A DNA stretch of 64,000 nt from an uncultured Oscillospiraceae bacterium. GTDB taxonomy: Bacteria > Bacillota > Clostridia > Oscillospirales > Acutalibacteraceae. This document shows, one piece after another, positions 8,500-16,715 of this stretch. The notes beneath the pieces are model-generated. The model did not search any database. It was not told the origin of the DNA and was given only the letters and a program-made list of their open reading frames with translations. Position 1 is the first letter of the stretch; each line of letters begins with the position of its first letter. Location of the stretch: contig CAUGOD010000006.1 of the NCBI GenBank assembly GCA_959601025.1, forward strand, positions 35,394-99,393, written 5' to 3'. The position numbers and the translations under genes were made by a program.

Positions 8500-10161
8500 A
8501 TGCTGAAGCTCAAAATGATTCATTCGCTGGAAAAGGTGTTTCCACAGAAGGAACCGAACGGCACATTTCATGCGGCGCCGTGCGCCGCGCTATGCGCCCC
8601 TTCCCTTTTTCAAAATGAGCGCTTTTCCTGGCAGGCCGCCTTTTTCGCGGACAAGGAGAATTGGGGCCGGTGCGAGGCGGCGGTCACGGTGGAAGGGAAT
8701 CTCGCCCCCTATATTACGGTAAAGCAGGTCGGTCTGGTTCCCTGCGAGTTTCCGTGCTACGAGAAGGCGGACGATTACCTGTTCACCGAGCCGGGAATGG
8801 CGCCCGACGTGCTGAAAACCCTGAATGGAAACACGGTGCGGTACCTGCCGCGCCGCTGGGAAAGCCTATGGCTGACCGTGGACGGGCGAGGGGCGGCGCT
8901 CCCCGCCGGGAAGCACGAGGTCCGCGTTTCGGTGACGGCGGATGGGGAGACGGTCTCCGATACGGTGACGCTGGAGGTGATCCCCGCCTCCCTTCCGGAG
9001 CAGCGACTGCTGTTCACCCAATGGCTACACTGCGACGGCATCGCGCGGGTTCATGGCGCAGAGATGTTCAGCGAGCGGTTCTGGGCGGTGCTGGAGCGGT
9101 ATGTAAAAATGGCGGCGGATTACGGGATTAATCTGCTCTATACGCCGCTGTTTACTCCGCCGCTGGATACGAGGGTAGGCGGCGATCGTCTGACCTGCCA
9201 GCTGGTGGAGGTGACGGTGGAGGACGGCCGGTACCGTTTTGGCTTCGACCGGCTTGCCCGCTGGTTTGCCATGGCCCGCCGCTGCGGAATCAAGTGGTTT
9301 GAGTTGTCCCATTTCTTCAGCCAGTGGGGGGCGAAATACGCCCCGAAAATTATGGCCTCGTATGGAAAAGACGGAGCCGAGACCCGAATATTCGGCTGGG
9401 ATACCCCCGGCGGCGGAGAGGAATACCGCCGTTTTCTCGCGGCGTTTCTTCCGGCGCTGAACGATTTCCTCCGGCGGGAGGGGGCGGCGGAGAGCTGTTA
9501 TCTCCATGTATCGGACGAGCCGGGGAAGGAGCATCTGGAGGCGTATACGGCGGCCGCCTCGCTCCTGAAGCAGTACCTGCCGGGCTATCCGGTGATGGAT
9601 GCGATGTCGGATTACGAGGTATACCATCAAAGCGAGGTCAGCGATCCGGTGGTGGGGCTGAACCACATCGAGCCGTTCCTGGAAAAGGGCGTTTCCCCGC
9701 TGTGGGGCTATTACTGCTGCGCGCAGTACGAAGCGGTCCCCAATCGCTTTCTGGCTATGCCCTCCTACCGGAACCGGATCGCCGGCCTGCTGTGCTACAA
9801 ATTTGGGCTGAAGGGTTTCCTCCAGTGGGGCTATAACTTTTACAATACGCAGTATTCGCTGGAAGGGCTGGACCCCTATGCCTGCACCGACGCAGGCCGG
9901 GGCTTCCCCTCGGGCGACCCGTTTTCGGTCTATCCGGAAGGAGAGGGGTGCACCGAATCCCTGCGGCTGTCGGTTTTCCGTGACGCGCTGCAGGACCACC
10001 GCGCCCTCTGTCTGCTGGAAGAGCTGGCAGGCCGGGAGGAAGCGCTGGCTTTTCTGGAACGATGCGAGGCCGGCATGACCTTCCGTCGGTATCCGCACGA
10101 CGCGGATTTCCTGCTGCGGCTCCGGCAGGAGCTCAATGAGGAAATACGGCGGCGCCTATAA
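8500..10161 (+). CDS. DUF4091 / GH123-like glycoside hydrolase
   Basis: The protein has 553 residues. The ATG at 8500 follows AGGAGGAAGG; an in-frame upstream Met at 8428 overlaps the GH20 gene and has no ribosome site. The N-terminal half is beta-rich. The C-terminal half resembles DUF4091, a TIM-barrel domain related to GH123 N-acetyl-beta-galactosaminidases. HVSDEPG at about 336-342 supplies an adjacent Asp339-Glu340 pair like that used in GH123, and GFLQWGYNFYN is a typical DUF4091 motif. It lacks a signal peptide. Its start is 38 bp after the GH20 stop, so the two are co-transcribed, which fits joint action on GlcNAc/GalNAc glycans. The substrate assignment is inferred. Confidence 0.78.
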   Translation: MLKLKMIHSLEKVFPQKEPNGTFHAAPCAALCAPSLFQNERFSWQAAFFADKENWGRCEAAVTVEGNLAPYITVKQVGLVPCEFPCYEKADDYLFTEPGMAPDVLKTLNGNTVRYLPRRWESLWLTVDGRGAALPAGKHEVRVSVTADGETVSDTVTLEVIPASLPEQRLLFTQWLHCDGIARVHGAEMFSERFWAVLERYVKMAADYGINLLYTPLFTPPLDTRVGGDRLTCQLVEVTVEDGRYRFGFDRLARWFAMARRCGIKWFELSHFFSQWGAKYAPKIMASYGKDGAETRIFGWDTPGGGEEYRRFLAAFLPALNDFLRREGAAESCYLHVSDEPGKEHLEAYTAAASLLKQYLPGYPVMDAMSDYEVYHQSEVSDPVVGLNHIEPFLEKGVSPLWGYYCCAQYEAVPNRFLAMPSYRNRIAGLLCYKFGLKGFLQWGYNFYNTQYSLEGLDPYACTDAGRGFPSGDPFSVYPEGEGCTESLRLSVFRDALQDHRALCLLEELAGREEALAFLERCEAGMTFRRYPHDADFLLRLRQELNEEIRRRL

Positions 10162-10201
10162 GCCGGAAAAAGGGGGACCGGCGGCTCCTTACGATTGGCC
10201 C

Positions 10202-10230
10202 TTGTATGTTTGCGGGAAATGGATTACAAT
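10202..10230 (+). promoter_or_regulatory. Possible internal promoter before the epimerase
   Basis: TTGTAT (10202-10207) and TACAAT (10225-10230) are 17 bp apart in the 149-bp gap before the epimerase gene. It may give extra expression of the last gene of the glycan operon. Confidence 0.5.
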
Positions 10231-10310
10231 CAAAAAGATAAACGAGAAGGGCCGGCGCGGAAGAGGGGCTTTTCACGCGGGTTCTTTCGAAAGAATGGAG
10301 ATTGGATTCA

Positions 10311-11276
10311 ATGAACGCCTATATTGGACATCCCGGCCAGCTTTCCGGCTTTCACCGCTTCCGTTTTACGGAAGGGGCGATGGACGGGCTGGAGGCGGTT
10401 GAGGTTTATAACGAGACCGGCCTGCGCTTTACCGTTCTGCTCGGACGGGGAATGGACATCGGCCCCGCGTCGTATAAGGGAATCAATCTCGCCTATCTGG
10501 CCGCGTCGGGAATGACCTCCGCCGTGTATTACCAAAACGGCGGAGCGGAGTGGAAGCACAGCTTCACCGGCGGGCTGCTGTATACCTGTGGGCTGGATAA
10601 CGTCGGCCCAGGCTGTACGGTTGATGGAGTGACCTATGGCGTGCATGGGCGGCATACCTCCCTGACGGCAGAGCAGACGGCGCTGACCCGTATTGAGGAC
10701 GACGGACCGGACGGCGATATCCTGGAGCTCCGCGGCACGATGCGGCAGGGGGCGATTTTCGGGGAGAACTTTACCCTGACCCGCCGTATCCGCACCTATG
10801 CCCGGCGGAACGTGATCGAGCTGGAGGATGAGATCGTCAACCGTTCCTTTGACCGGGCGCCACTGATGGTGATGTACCACTGCAATTACGGCTATCCGCT
10901 GCTCAGCGAGCGGGCGGTTCTGTCCATGGACGCAGCGGAAAGCCGTCCCCGGGACGAGGAAGCGGCCAAGGGCGCGGATTCCCTCTTCACCATGCTTCCG
11001 CCCCAGCCGGGCTTTGCGGAGCAGGTATTTTTCCACAAGGGAGCAAGCGAGGTCTCGCTCCGCTCGCCGGATGTGACGGTTCGGATGGCGTGGGACAATA
11101 CGGCGCTGCCCTGCCTTACCCAGTGGAATATGTTTGGGCAGGGGGAATACGTCCTGGGAATCGAACCCGGCAACTGCCATCCGGTCAGCCGGGCCGCCTA
11201 TCTCGAATCTCCCGGCACGGAGTACCTCGAACCGGGAGAAAAGAAGCATACCCGCCTTTGCTTCACGGTGGAATAG
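10311..11276 (+). CDS. Aldose 1-epimerase-like protein (DUF4432 family)
   Basis: The protein has 321 residues. The start was set at ATG 10311 (MNAYIGH), with GGAG 10 bases upstream; a TTG at 10302 sits too close to that site. LLGRGMDIGPASYKG and GVHGRHTSL are typical of the DUF4432 branch of the galactose mutarotase superfamily, and ELEDEIVNRSF and CNYGYPLL give the later beta-sandwich strands. These proteins act on or bind sugars and are usually found with glycoside hydrolases. Here the gene follows GH20 and GH123-like genes opposite lacZ, so mutarotation of a released sugar is a fair inference. Confidence 0.82.
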   Translation: MNAYIGHPGQLSGFHRFRFTEGAMDGLEAVEVYNETGLRFTVLLGRGMDIGPASYKGINLAYLAASGMTSAVYYQNGGAEWKHSFTGGLLYTCGLDNVGPGCTVDGVTYGVHGRHTSLTAEQTALTRIEDDGPDGDILELRGTMRQGAIFGENFTLTRRIRTYARRNVIELEDEIVNRSFDRAPLMVMYHCNYGYPLLSERAVLSMDAAESRPRDEEAAKGADSLFTMLPPQPGFAEQVFFHKGASEVSLRSPDVTVRMAWDNTALPCLTQWNMFGQGEYVLGIEPGNCHPVSRAAYLESPGTEYLEPGEKKHTRLCFTVE

Positions 11277-11292
11277 AAAACAAATAGAAACG

Positions 11293-11332
11293 AAAAGGCT
11301 GCTGCAAAATACTATTTTGCAGCAGCCTTTTT
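11293..11332. terminator. Bidirectional terminator
   Basis: An 18-bp perfect stem (11293-11310 with 11314-11331) with a 3-nt loop has A- and T-runs on both flanks. It ends the glycan operon on plus and the tetR gene on minus, whose stop codon overlaps its right edge. Confidence 0.9.
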
Positions 11333-11933
11333 ATGTCGCCGGCATGGGCCGGAAAAGGTCGCATAGAAAATGAAATTCCGATTCCATCTGGCGGCTGAGG
11401 GAGTAGGCATATTTGTGGAAAGCCCAGTCGATTACGATTCCGCGAAAATGTCGGACGCAGAATTCCGCCATATAATCGGAAGGATAGCGATCGGTCAGGT
11501 CTCCCTCGGAGACTGCCCGTGTAAAATACCGGCCGACCGCATCGTAGATATATCGTTTTTGGTCAAACGCCTGCAGGGAACGAGAGGATAGGAGATTCTG
11601 GTAAAAGCGGGCGGTCAGCTCCCCGTTTTCCTGCTCCATATAAGCGGCGTAGCTCAGGAAAATGGCTCGCAGGCGGTCGATCGCCCGGGCGGCGGGAGCC
11701 TTTTCCACCCGCGCCCGGATAAAATCGTCCATCCGTTCATAGCCGCGGTCCAGCATCGCTTCCTTAGTGGGAAAATGATGATAGAACGCGCCGGTGGTTA
11801 CGCCGGCTTTTTTGCAGATATCCCGCACCGGCACCGCATCAAAGCCGTGTTCGCTCATTAGCTCCCACGCCGCCTGCATCAGACGCTTTTCGGTTTTCTG
11901 GCTTTGCTGCCGGCGCTGTTCCGCATAATTCAT
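11331..11933 (-). CDS. TetR family transcriptional regulator
   Basis: The protein has 200 residues. The N-terminal helix-turn-helix is typical of TetR (DICKKAGVTTGAFYHHFPTK, about residues 39-58). The C-terminal helical domain, which should bind the ligand and dimerise, is unlike any I can name. It diverges from a degV gene, and a 22-bp perfect palindrome lies exactly between the two, over both -10 elements. The simplest reading is that it represses itself and degV and is released by a fatty-acid-like or other small ligand, since DegV proteins bind fatty acids. The ligand is inferred. Confidence 0.9.
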   Translation of the reverse strand: MNYAEQRRQQSQKTEKRLMQAAWELMSEHGFDAVPVRDICKKAGVTTGAFYHHFPTKEAMLDRGYERMDDFIRARVEKAPAARAIDRLRAIFLSYAAYMEQENGELTARFYQNLLSSRSLQAFDQKRYIYDAVGRYFTRAVSEGDLTDRYPSDYMAEFCVRHFRGIVIDWAFHKYAYSLSRQMESEFHFLCDLFRPMPAT

Positions 11934-11964
11934 GGGACTTTACGCTCCTTTCTGGGGGGATTTC

Positions 11965-12050
11965 TTGACAAGCCGCCGTTCCCTGCGGTATAATCTATCA
12001 CATAACATTGTTATGTGATAGATTATACCGCGTTTATATGCCGCCGTCAA
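11965..12050. promoter_or_regulatory. Divergent overlapping promoters with a 22-bp palindromic operator
   Basis: Plus promoter: TTGACA (11965-11970), 18 bp, TATAAT (11989-11994). Minus promoter: TTGACG (12045-12050), 17 bp, TATAAT (12022-12027). A perfect 22-bp inverted repeat with a 3-bp centre (11985-12006 and 12010-12031) contains both -10 boxes. A TetR dimer pair bound here would block both polymerases at once. Confidence 0.88.
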
Positions 12051-12080
12051 TCGGCGGCGCGGAAAGGACGGAACACAGTT

Positions 12081-12959
12081 ATGCTGACACAGCCAGCCCA
12101 CCGCGAACGGATTGCGGTGCTGACGGATTCCTGCGCCGATCTTCCCCCGGAGCTTGCGCGGGAGAAGGGAATCGAGATTCTTCCGCTCAAAATCTGCTAT
12201 CCTGAAAAGGAATATCTGGACGGTGTGGATATTACGCCGGAGGAGATTTACAGCCGGATGCCGGAGGAGGTGCCGAAAACCTCCCTGCCGGACGGGGACA
12301 GCATCCTCGGGGCGTTCGACCGCCTGCGGGACGCCGGCTATACGAAGGTGGTTGCGGTGATGTTCTCCAGCGGTATCAGCGGCACCTATAACGCGGTACG
12401 GGTGCTGGCGGAGAGTTACGAAGGAATGGAGATCGCGGTCTTCGACACCAAGTGCGCCTGTATGGGCGTAGGGATGATCGCCCTGCGGACGGTGGAACTC
12501 ATTGAGCAGGGGATGGGCTGGGAGGAGCTGGTTGCCCGCGTCCCGGTGATTATCCGGAACACCCAGGTCTTTTTCAGCATTGAGTCTCTGGAATATTTGA
12601 AGAAAGGCGGCCGGATCGGCCTGGTAACCTGTATGGCGGGCACGATGCTTCAGATCAAGCCGATCATTTCCTTCGCGGCGGACGGCCAGCTGGTCAGCAT
12701 CGGCAAGGCGCGGGGCCGCGCCAAATCCATGGAGGATATGGTTCGCCGTGTCCGCGGGCTGATGCCGGAGGGGAGGCCCTACGATCTGTTTATCGCCAAC
12801 GGCGGCTGCGAGGAGGACGCGGAAACCCTCAAGGCCATGCTGGCGGAGGAGATCGCCGGCTGCCGCCGTTTTTATGAATGCAAGATTGACGGCACCCTCG
12901 CTACCCATGTCGGTCCGCACCTGATCGGGCTCGGTATCCATTGCATGGAAGAGGATTGA
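12081..12959 (+). CDS. DegV family fatty-acid-binding protein
   Basis: The protein has 292 residues. The ATG at 12081 was chosen because AAAGGA lies before it; an open frame from 12015 would start inside the operator. VLTDSCADLPPELA and KTSLPDGDSILGAF match the N-terminal DegV fold, with FSSGISGTYN in the lipid-binding pocket. Later segments are SLEYLKKGGRIG and the terminal THVGPHLIG. Family members bind a fatty acid and, in the FakB subgroup, present it to the kinase FakA; no fakA is present here. TetR control through the palindrome upstream suggests regulated expression. A second DegV gene lies at 56.8 kb. Confidence 0.92.
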   Translation: MLTQPAHRERIAVLTDSCADLPPELAREKGIEILPLKICYPEKEYLDGVDITPEEIYSRMPEEVPKTSLPDGDSILGAFDRLRDAGYTKVVAVMFSSGISGTYNAVRVLAESYEGMEIAVFDTKCACMGVGMIALRTVELIEQGMGWEELVARVPVIIRNTQVFFSIESLEYLKKGGRIGLVTCMAGTMLQIKPIISFAADGQLVSIGKARGRAKSMEDMVRRVRGLMPEGRPYDLFIANGGCEEDAETLKAMLAEEIAGCRRFYECKIDGTLATHVGPHLIGLGIHCMEED

Positions 12960-12988
12960 GCAGAACGGGAAAGGAAAACGACAGAGCT

Positions 12989-13705
12989 ATGCGGAAATTG
13001 ACCACGATTCTTTTTGATCTGGACGGCACCCTCCTTCCTATGAATCAGGAGGTATTCACCAAGGCGTATTTCGGCCTTCTTGCAAAGAGGTGCGCTCCCA
13101 TGGGGATTGCTCCGGACGAGCTGGTTCCTGCGGTGTGGGCCGCTACCAAGGCCATGGTCCAGAACGATGGCGAAATGCTTAACCGGGAGCGATTCTGGGA
13201 CGCCTTTTCCTCGATTCTGGGAGAGGATGTCCGGAGCAGGGAGCCGGAGTTCGACCGGTTTTATGGAGAGGAATTCCACGGAGCTAAGGCAGCGACCAGC
13301 CCTACGCCGCTGGCTGGCGAATGCGTACGGCTGCTGAGGGAGAAGGGCTACCGCCTGGCGCTCGCCACCAACCCGATTTTTCCGCTGGTGGGCGTGCATT
13401 CCCGGATGGCCTGGGCTGGGGTAGATCCAGCCGATTTCGAACGGATTACCCACTATGATAACTCCCATTACTGCAAGCCCAATCCGGATTATTATCGGGA
13501 GATTCTGACGGCGATTGGGGCGGAACCGGCCGATTGCCTGATGGTGGGCAACGATGTGCGGGAGGACCTATGCGCGGCGGAGCTTGGCTGCGGCGTCTAC
13601 CTGGTCACCGACTGCCTAGAGCACGGGGATGTTCCCCACGAAGCCGCTTTGCAGGGAAGCTTTGAAGAATTCCGGGAGTGGGTCCGCGCCCTGCCGCCGG
13701 TATGA
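12989..13705 (+). CDS. HAD family hydrolase
   Basis: The protein has 238 residues. The start was placed at MRKLTTIL, 29 bp after degV; the ribosome site (AAAGGA) is rather far, about 13 bases. FDLDGTLLP near residue 9 is HAD motif I with the nucleophilic Asp, ALATNP is motif II, the Lys of HYCKPNPDYY is motif III, and GNDVREDL is motif IV. A helical cap lies between motifs I and II. It is a phosphatase-like hydrolase of unknown substrate. It is probably co-transcribed with degV. Confidence 0.88.
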   Translation: MRKLTTILFDLDGTLLPMNQEVFTKAYFGLLAKRCAPMGIAPDELVPAVWAATKAMVQNDGEMLNRERFWDAFSSILGEDVRSREPEFDRFYGEEFHGAKAATSPTPLAGECVRLLREKGYRLALATNPIFPLVGVHSRMAWAGVDPADFERITHYDNSHYCKPNPDYYREILTAIGAEPADCLMVGNDVREDLCAAELGCGVYLVTDCLEHGDVPHEAALQGSFEEFREWVRALPPV

Positions 13706-13746
13706 AGCGCGGAAAACCGAAAAATGAAAGAGACCATTCGTGGTAT

Positions 13747-13778
13747 AACCCGCCGCACTCCGATGGGGGCGGCGGGTT
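13747..13778. terminator. Terminator between convergent genes
   Basis: A 10-bp stem (13747-13756 with 13769-13778) is followed by a modest T-rich tail (GGCGTTTCTT). It lies between the HAD gene and the convergent phosphatase gene. Confidence 0.65.
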
Positions 13779-13843
13779 GGCGTTTCTTATAGGAAGATAA
13801 AATTTCTGTGAGGTAAGGCAGAGGCAGGAAATGCCGCTGCGGA

Positions 13844-14467
13844 TCACGAGATACCGGACTTCACCGGCAGCTCGCAGATCGCTTCGGCCACTGGCTCCCG
13901 CATCCAGACGCCGGGGGTGACCCGCAAAGTGAACCCTCCGCCGTCCGGTCCGGCCCAGTTTGGAAGCGGCTGGCGAGGGAGGGCATATTTCGCCATCAGC
14001 AGCATCACCACGCCGCCATGGGTGCATACCGCCGCTTCAGTGTCGCCGGCGCGCATCAGGTTTTCCACCAGCTGTTCAAATTCCGCCGTCACCCGTTCCT
14101 GGAACGCTTCGGCGGCTTCCCCGCCGGGAATGTCGGTTCGCGCGCCGGTCAGCCATTCCTGAAAGCGGGGATCGTTTTTCAGTTCGTGGACGCTACGGCC
14201 GTCCCATTCGCCGAAATCGCATTCGGCAAGGCCGGGAAGAATTTCGGCTTGGCAGCCGGGATACAGCACCTCCATCGTCTGGCGGCAGCGAAGAAGGGGG
14301 CTGGTGAAAAAACGGCGGGCGGGCGGGTAACCGCCGGCTTTTTTCATTTCCAGAAGGCGGTTCAGCCCGGCAGGGGAAAGGGGAAGGTCGGTGCGCCCAA
14401 TATACAGCCCCTGCTCGTTCGCGTCGGTCAATCCATGCCGAATTAGGTGTATTTTGTAAGTTTTCAT
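13844..14467 (-). CDS. Histidine phosphatase family protein
   Basis: The protein has 207 residues and an AGGGAGGA site 7 bases before ATG. LIRHGLTDANEQGLYIG near the N terminus contains the RHG motif with the phospho-accepting His, FTSPLLRCRQT is the second conserved block, and CTHGGV carries the second catalytic His. This is the phosphoglycerate mutase / CobC branch. The sequence cannot decide between alpha-ribazole phosphatase and a general phosphatase; no cobalamin genes are nearby. Confidence 0.88.
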   Translation of the reverse strand: MKTYKIHLIRHGLTDANEQGLYIGRTDLPLSPAGLNRLLEMKKAGGYPPARRFFTSPLLRCRQTMEVLYPGCQAEILPGLAECDFGEWDGRSVHELKNDPRFQEWLTGARTDIPGGEAAEAFQERVTAEFEQLVENLMRAGDTEAAVCTHGGVVMLLMAKYALPRQPLPNWAGPDGGGFTLRVTPGVWMREPVAEAICELPVKSGIS

Positions 14468-14500
14468 TAAAATTCCTCCCTAAAAATCACAATTTGACGA

Positions 14501-14530
14501 TTTACAAACGGTATCGGGTTGCGTTATAAT
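14501..14530 (+). promoter_or_regulatory. Sigma-A promoter for the XRE regulator
   Basis: TTTACA (14501-14506) and TATAAT (14525-14530) are separated by 18 bp. The predicted leader is about 140 nt long. Confidence 0.65.
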
Positions 14531-14677
14531 CATTAACAGACAGTATATTCAGGCATTCCGTTCACTCCCCGCGTTGTACCAGGGTCTCGGATCGAACGGG
14601 ATGTTTCTTTTCGTCCGTCCATTTTCCGCCGGGCGGGATAAAACCGGCGAAAAAACAGGTTTTGAGGTGCACGTGAT

Positions 14678-15367
14678 ATGAATTCCGCTTTTCCAAGGAT
14701 ACTCACCCTGCTCCGGAAGGAGCGCGGCATCAGTCAGAAGCAGGCGTCGGTGGAGCTGCAGGTTTCCCAGGCGCTTCTTTCCCACTATGAAAAGGGTATC
14801 CGGGAATGCGGTCTGGATTTCGTGGTGCGGGCGGCGGACTTTTATCATGTTTCCTGCGATTATCTTCTGGGGCGGACCGCCGACAAAACCGGCGCGGTCA
14901 TCGCGGTGGAGGAAATCCCCGAAAACGACCCGTCGGTGAAGGAAAACCAGTTCCGCGGCAGCGTGCTGCCGGTGCTGAACAAAAAGCTGGTGGTCAATTC
15001 CCTCAACATCATCTTCGATATGCTCCAGCGCTGCAACAATAAGGCGCTGACGACGGAGGTTTCCGCCTATCTCACCCTGGCGGTGTATTCGGTGTTCCGC
15101 CAGCTGTATTCCGCGAACCCTAAAAATCCCGAAGCGCTGTATTCGGTTCCGCGGTATCTCTTCCAGCCTGCCCTGACCGGGGAGCTGGGCCGTACTGCCG
15201 CTGTGATCGGCCAGTTGGCAGCCGGCCACAATGTGGATGGCGGGGAAGGGCTGGAAGCGGCCAGCGCGCCGCTGATTTCTTCCGACACCATCGCGGCGGA
15301 TTATCCGCTGTTTGCCTCTTCCCTTTTCAACCTGCTGAAAAATGCCGAGACACGGCTGAAGAAATAG
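14678..15367 (+). CDS. XRE family transcriptional regulator
   Basis: The protein has 229 residues, with GAGGTG 8 bases before the ATG. The N-terminal 65 residues are a Cro/CI helix-turn-helix (ISQKQASVELQVSQALLSHY), followed by the FYHVSCDYLLGRT segment common after this domain. The remaining 160 residues are helical and unrecognised; they contain no peptidase S24 motif. It is monocistronic. The target is unknown. Confidence 0.85.
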   Translation: MNSAFPRILTLLRKERGISQKQASVELQVSQALLSHYEKGIRECGLDFVVRAADFYHVSCDYLLGRTADKTGAVIAVEEIPENDPSVKENQFRGSVLPVLNKKLVVNSLNIIFDMLQRCNNKALTTEVSAYLTLAVYSVFRQLYSANPKNPEALYSVPRYLFQPALTGELGRTAAVIGQLAAGHNVDGGEGLEAASAPLISSDTIAADYPLFASSLFNLLKNAETRLKK

Positions 15368-15530
15368 AACAACGGGTTGGAATAAAAGACTGCGGCAAAA
15401 TGACGAGTTTTTGCAGCAAGCCCTTTGCATCAAACTCTGGCAAAATCATTGACGGGACATAAAGATCGCAGCCCGGCGCTTTTTCCTTACCGGAGCGATT
15501 ATGTATTTGATAACCAAAGTCGAAAACATT

Positions 15531-15560
15531 CGCGGGCCATGTTCCATGGCCCGCGTTTTT
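15531..15560. terminator. Intrinsic terminator, bidirectional
   Basis: An 11-bp perfect stem (15531-15541 with 15545-15555) with a 3-nt loop is followed by TTTTT; on the minus strand the tail is AATGTTTTC. It separates the XRE gene from the convergent membrane protein gene. The rest of the 232-bp gap shows nothing else. Confidence 0.85.
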
Positions 15561-15599
15561 GTATCCTTCTTTCTGGTCAGCCGGCGCCGCCTTCCGCTT

Positions 15600-16454
15600 T
15601 CAGCGGCGGCCTTTCCGTCCGGCCCGGCCGCTTTTTACATTTTCCTTTCCGTTGTCTGGAAGTGCCGGAGACTCTTTCGGCTTGGCCTTTAGATAGAAAG
15701 CCATGAATACCATCACCGCGCTGCACAGGCAGAGAAGAACGCGGGTCAGGATGTTGTCGATATTGAGGGTGATGGTGAAGGTGTGTCCGAACAGCACCGG
15801 CGTATAGACAGCCTCCGTCAGAATGAGCGGCTTGCCATAGGGAGCGTAGCTCAGGACAACAATCGTGAGCAGCAGCGTACCGATCAGAGACAGAATCGCC
15901 GTAACACGGAGAAGGGCGATATCGAACCTGCGCCGGCTCCGAATGTTCAGCGAAAGAGCCGGAAGCACAAAAAGAACGGGCGGCAGTGCGACCGCGGCGA
16001 GCATAAAATAATTGCCGGAGGTCAGCATCACCGACGTCGCGTCCGTATCGGTCGACTGGCGGGAGGCGTTGGTGATTAGCACCGCGACGATGGTCAGAAT
16101 AATGGCGGCGGCCAATGCCGCGACAACAACAGATCGAAGAAGAACCCGGACCGCCCGCTTTTCCATCGGGGCATAGCGGACCACCAGGGCCAGCGCGATT
16201 CCCACTGCCGCTTCTGCGAGCAGCAGGGATGTCTTGACCGAAGGCAGCATATACATCAGCAGGGCGAGCAGCAGCTGAACAACCGATGCGCCGAGCAGAA
16301 TATTGCGTGCCTTATCCTCGGTCAGGGATTTCCGCAGGGGTGGGCGCCGCGGATGCCCGTTCGTTTTCTCCGCCTGCGCGGACTCTGCATCCTGTACAGA
16401 TTCCTCCGCCGCTTCGGCGGTTATGTTCTTTTCCATTTCCGATGTTTCAGCCAT
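15600..16454 (-). CDS. Multi-pass membrane protein of unknown function
   Basis: The protein has 284 residues. The start was set at MAETSEMEK because GAGGAAAGG lies 9 bases upstream; the longer frame to 16559 covers a structured leader. The first 65 residues are polar and acidic, then Lys/Arg-rich. About six membrane helices follow (two near 75-115, one near 125-150, then three more), and the C-terminal tail is basic. I do not recognise the family. Confidence 0.7.
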   Translation of the reverse strand: MAETSEMEKNITAEAAEESVQDAESAQAEKTNGHPRRPPLRKSLTEDKARNILLGASVVQLLLALLMYMLPSVKTSLLLAEAAVGIALALVVRYAPMEKRAVRVLLRSVVVAALAAAIILTIVAVLITNASRQSTDTDATSVMLTSGNYFMLAAVALPPVLFVLPALSLNIRSRRRFDIALLRVTAILSLIGTLLLTIVVLSYAPYGKPLILTEAVYTPVLFGHTFTITLNIDNILTRVLLCLCSAVMVFMAFYLKAKPKESPALPDNGKENVKSGRAGRKGRR

Positions 16455-16516
16455 GATCGTCTGCCTTTCCTCGCCGAACGCGGCGTTTTCTGTGATGTCT
16501 TTCAATGGGCATTCCT

Positions 16517-16601
16517 GTATCCTTCGAGATATCTTCCTCGGAAAGATAAAAGGATACAAAGGATATACTCCTTATTATACGGTTTCCCACGAAAAAAGCA
16601 A
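16517..16601 (-). promoter_or_regulatory. Promoter and structured leader of the membrane protein gene
   Basis: On the minus strand TTGCTT (16596-16601) and TATAAT (16574-16579) are 16 bp apart. The leader then has an 8-bp stem (GTATCCTT with AAGGATAC, 16517-16524 with 16550-16557) enclosing a smaller ATCTT/AAGAT hairpin. No known riboswitch was recognised. Confidence 0.5.
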
Positions 16602-16715
16602 GGACAGGCGGAGCGGAACCGGCGGATTTTTTATTTTCGTCCCAGGGAACCGGTTGCGAAGAGGACGTATACCCGTGCTAAGGCGCAACGGGGACGGATT
16701 CAGGAAGAGGAGCGT

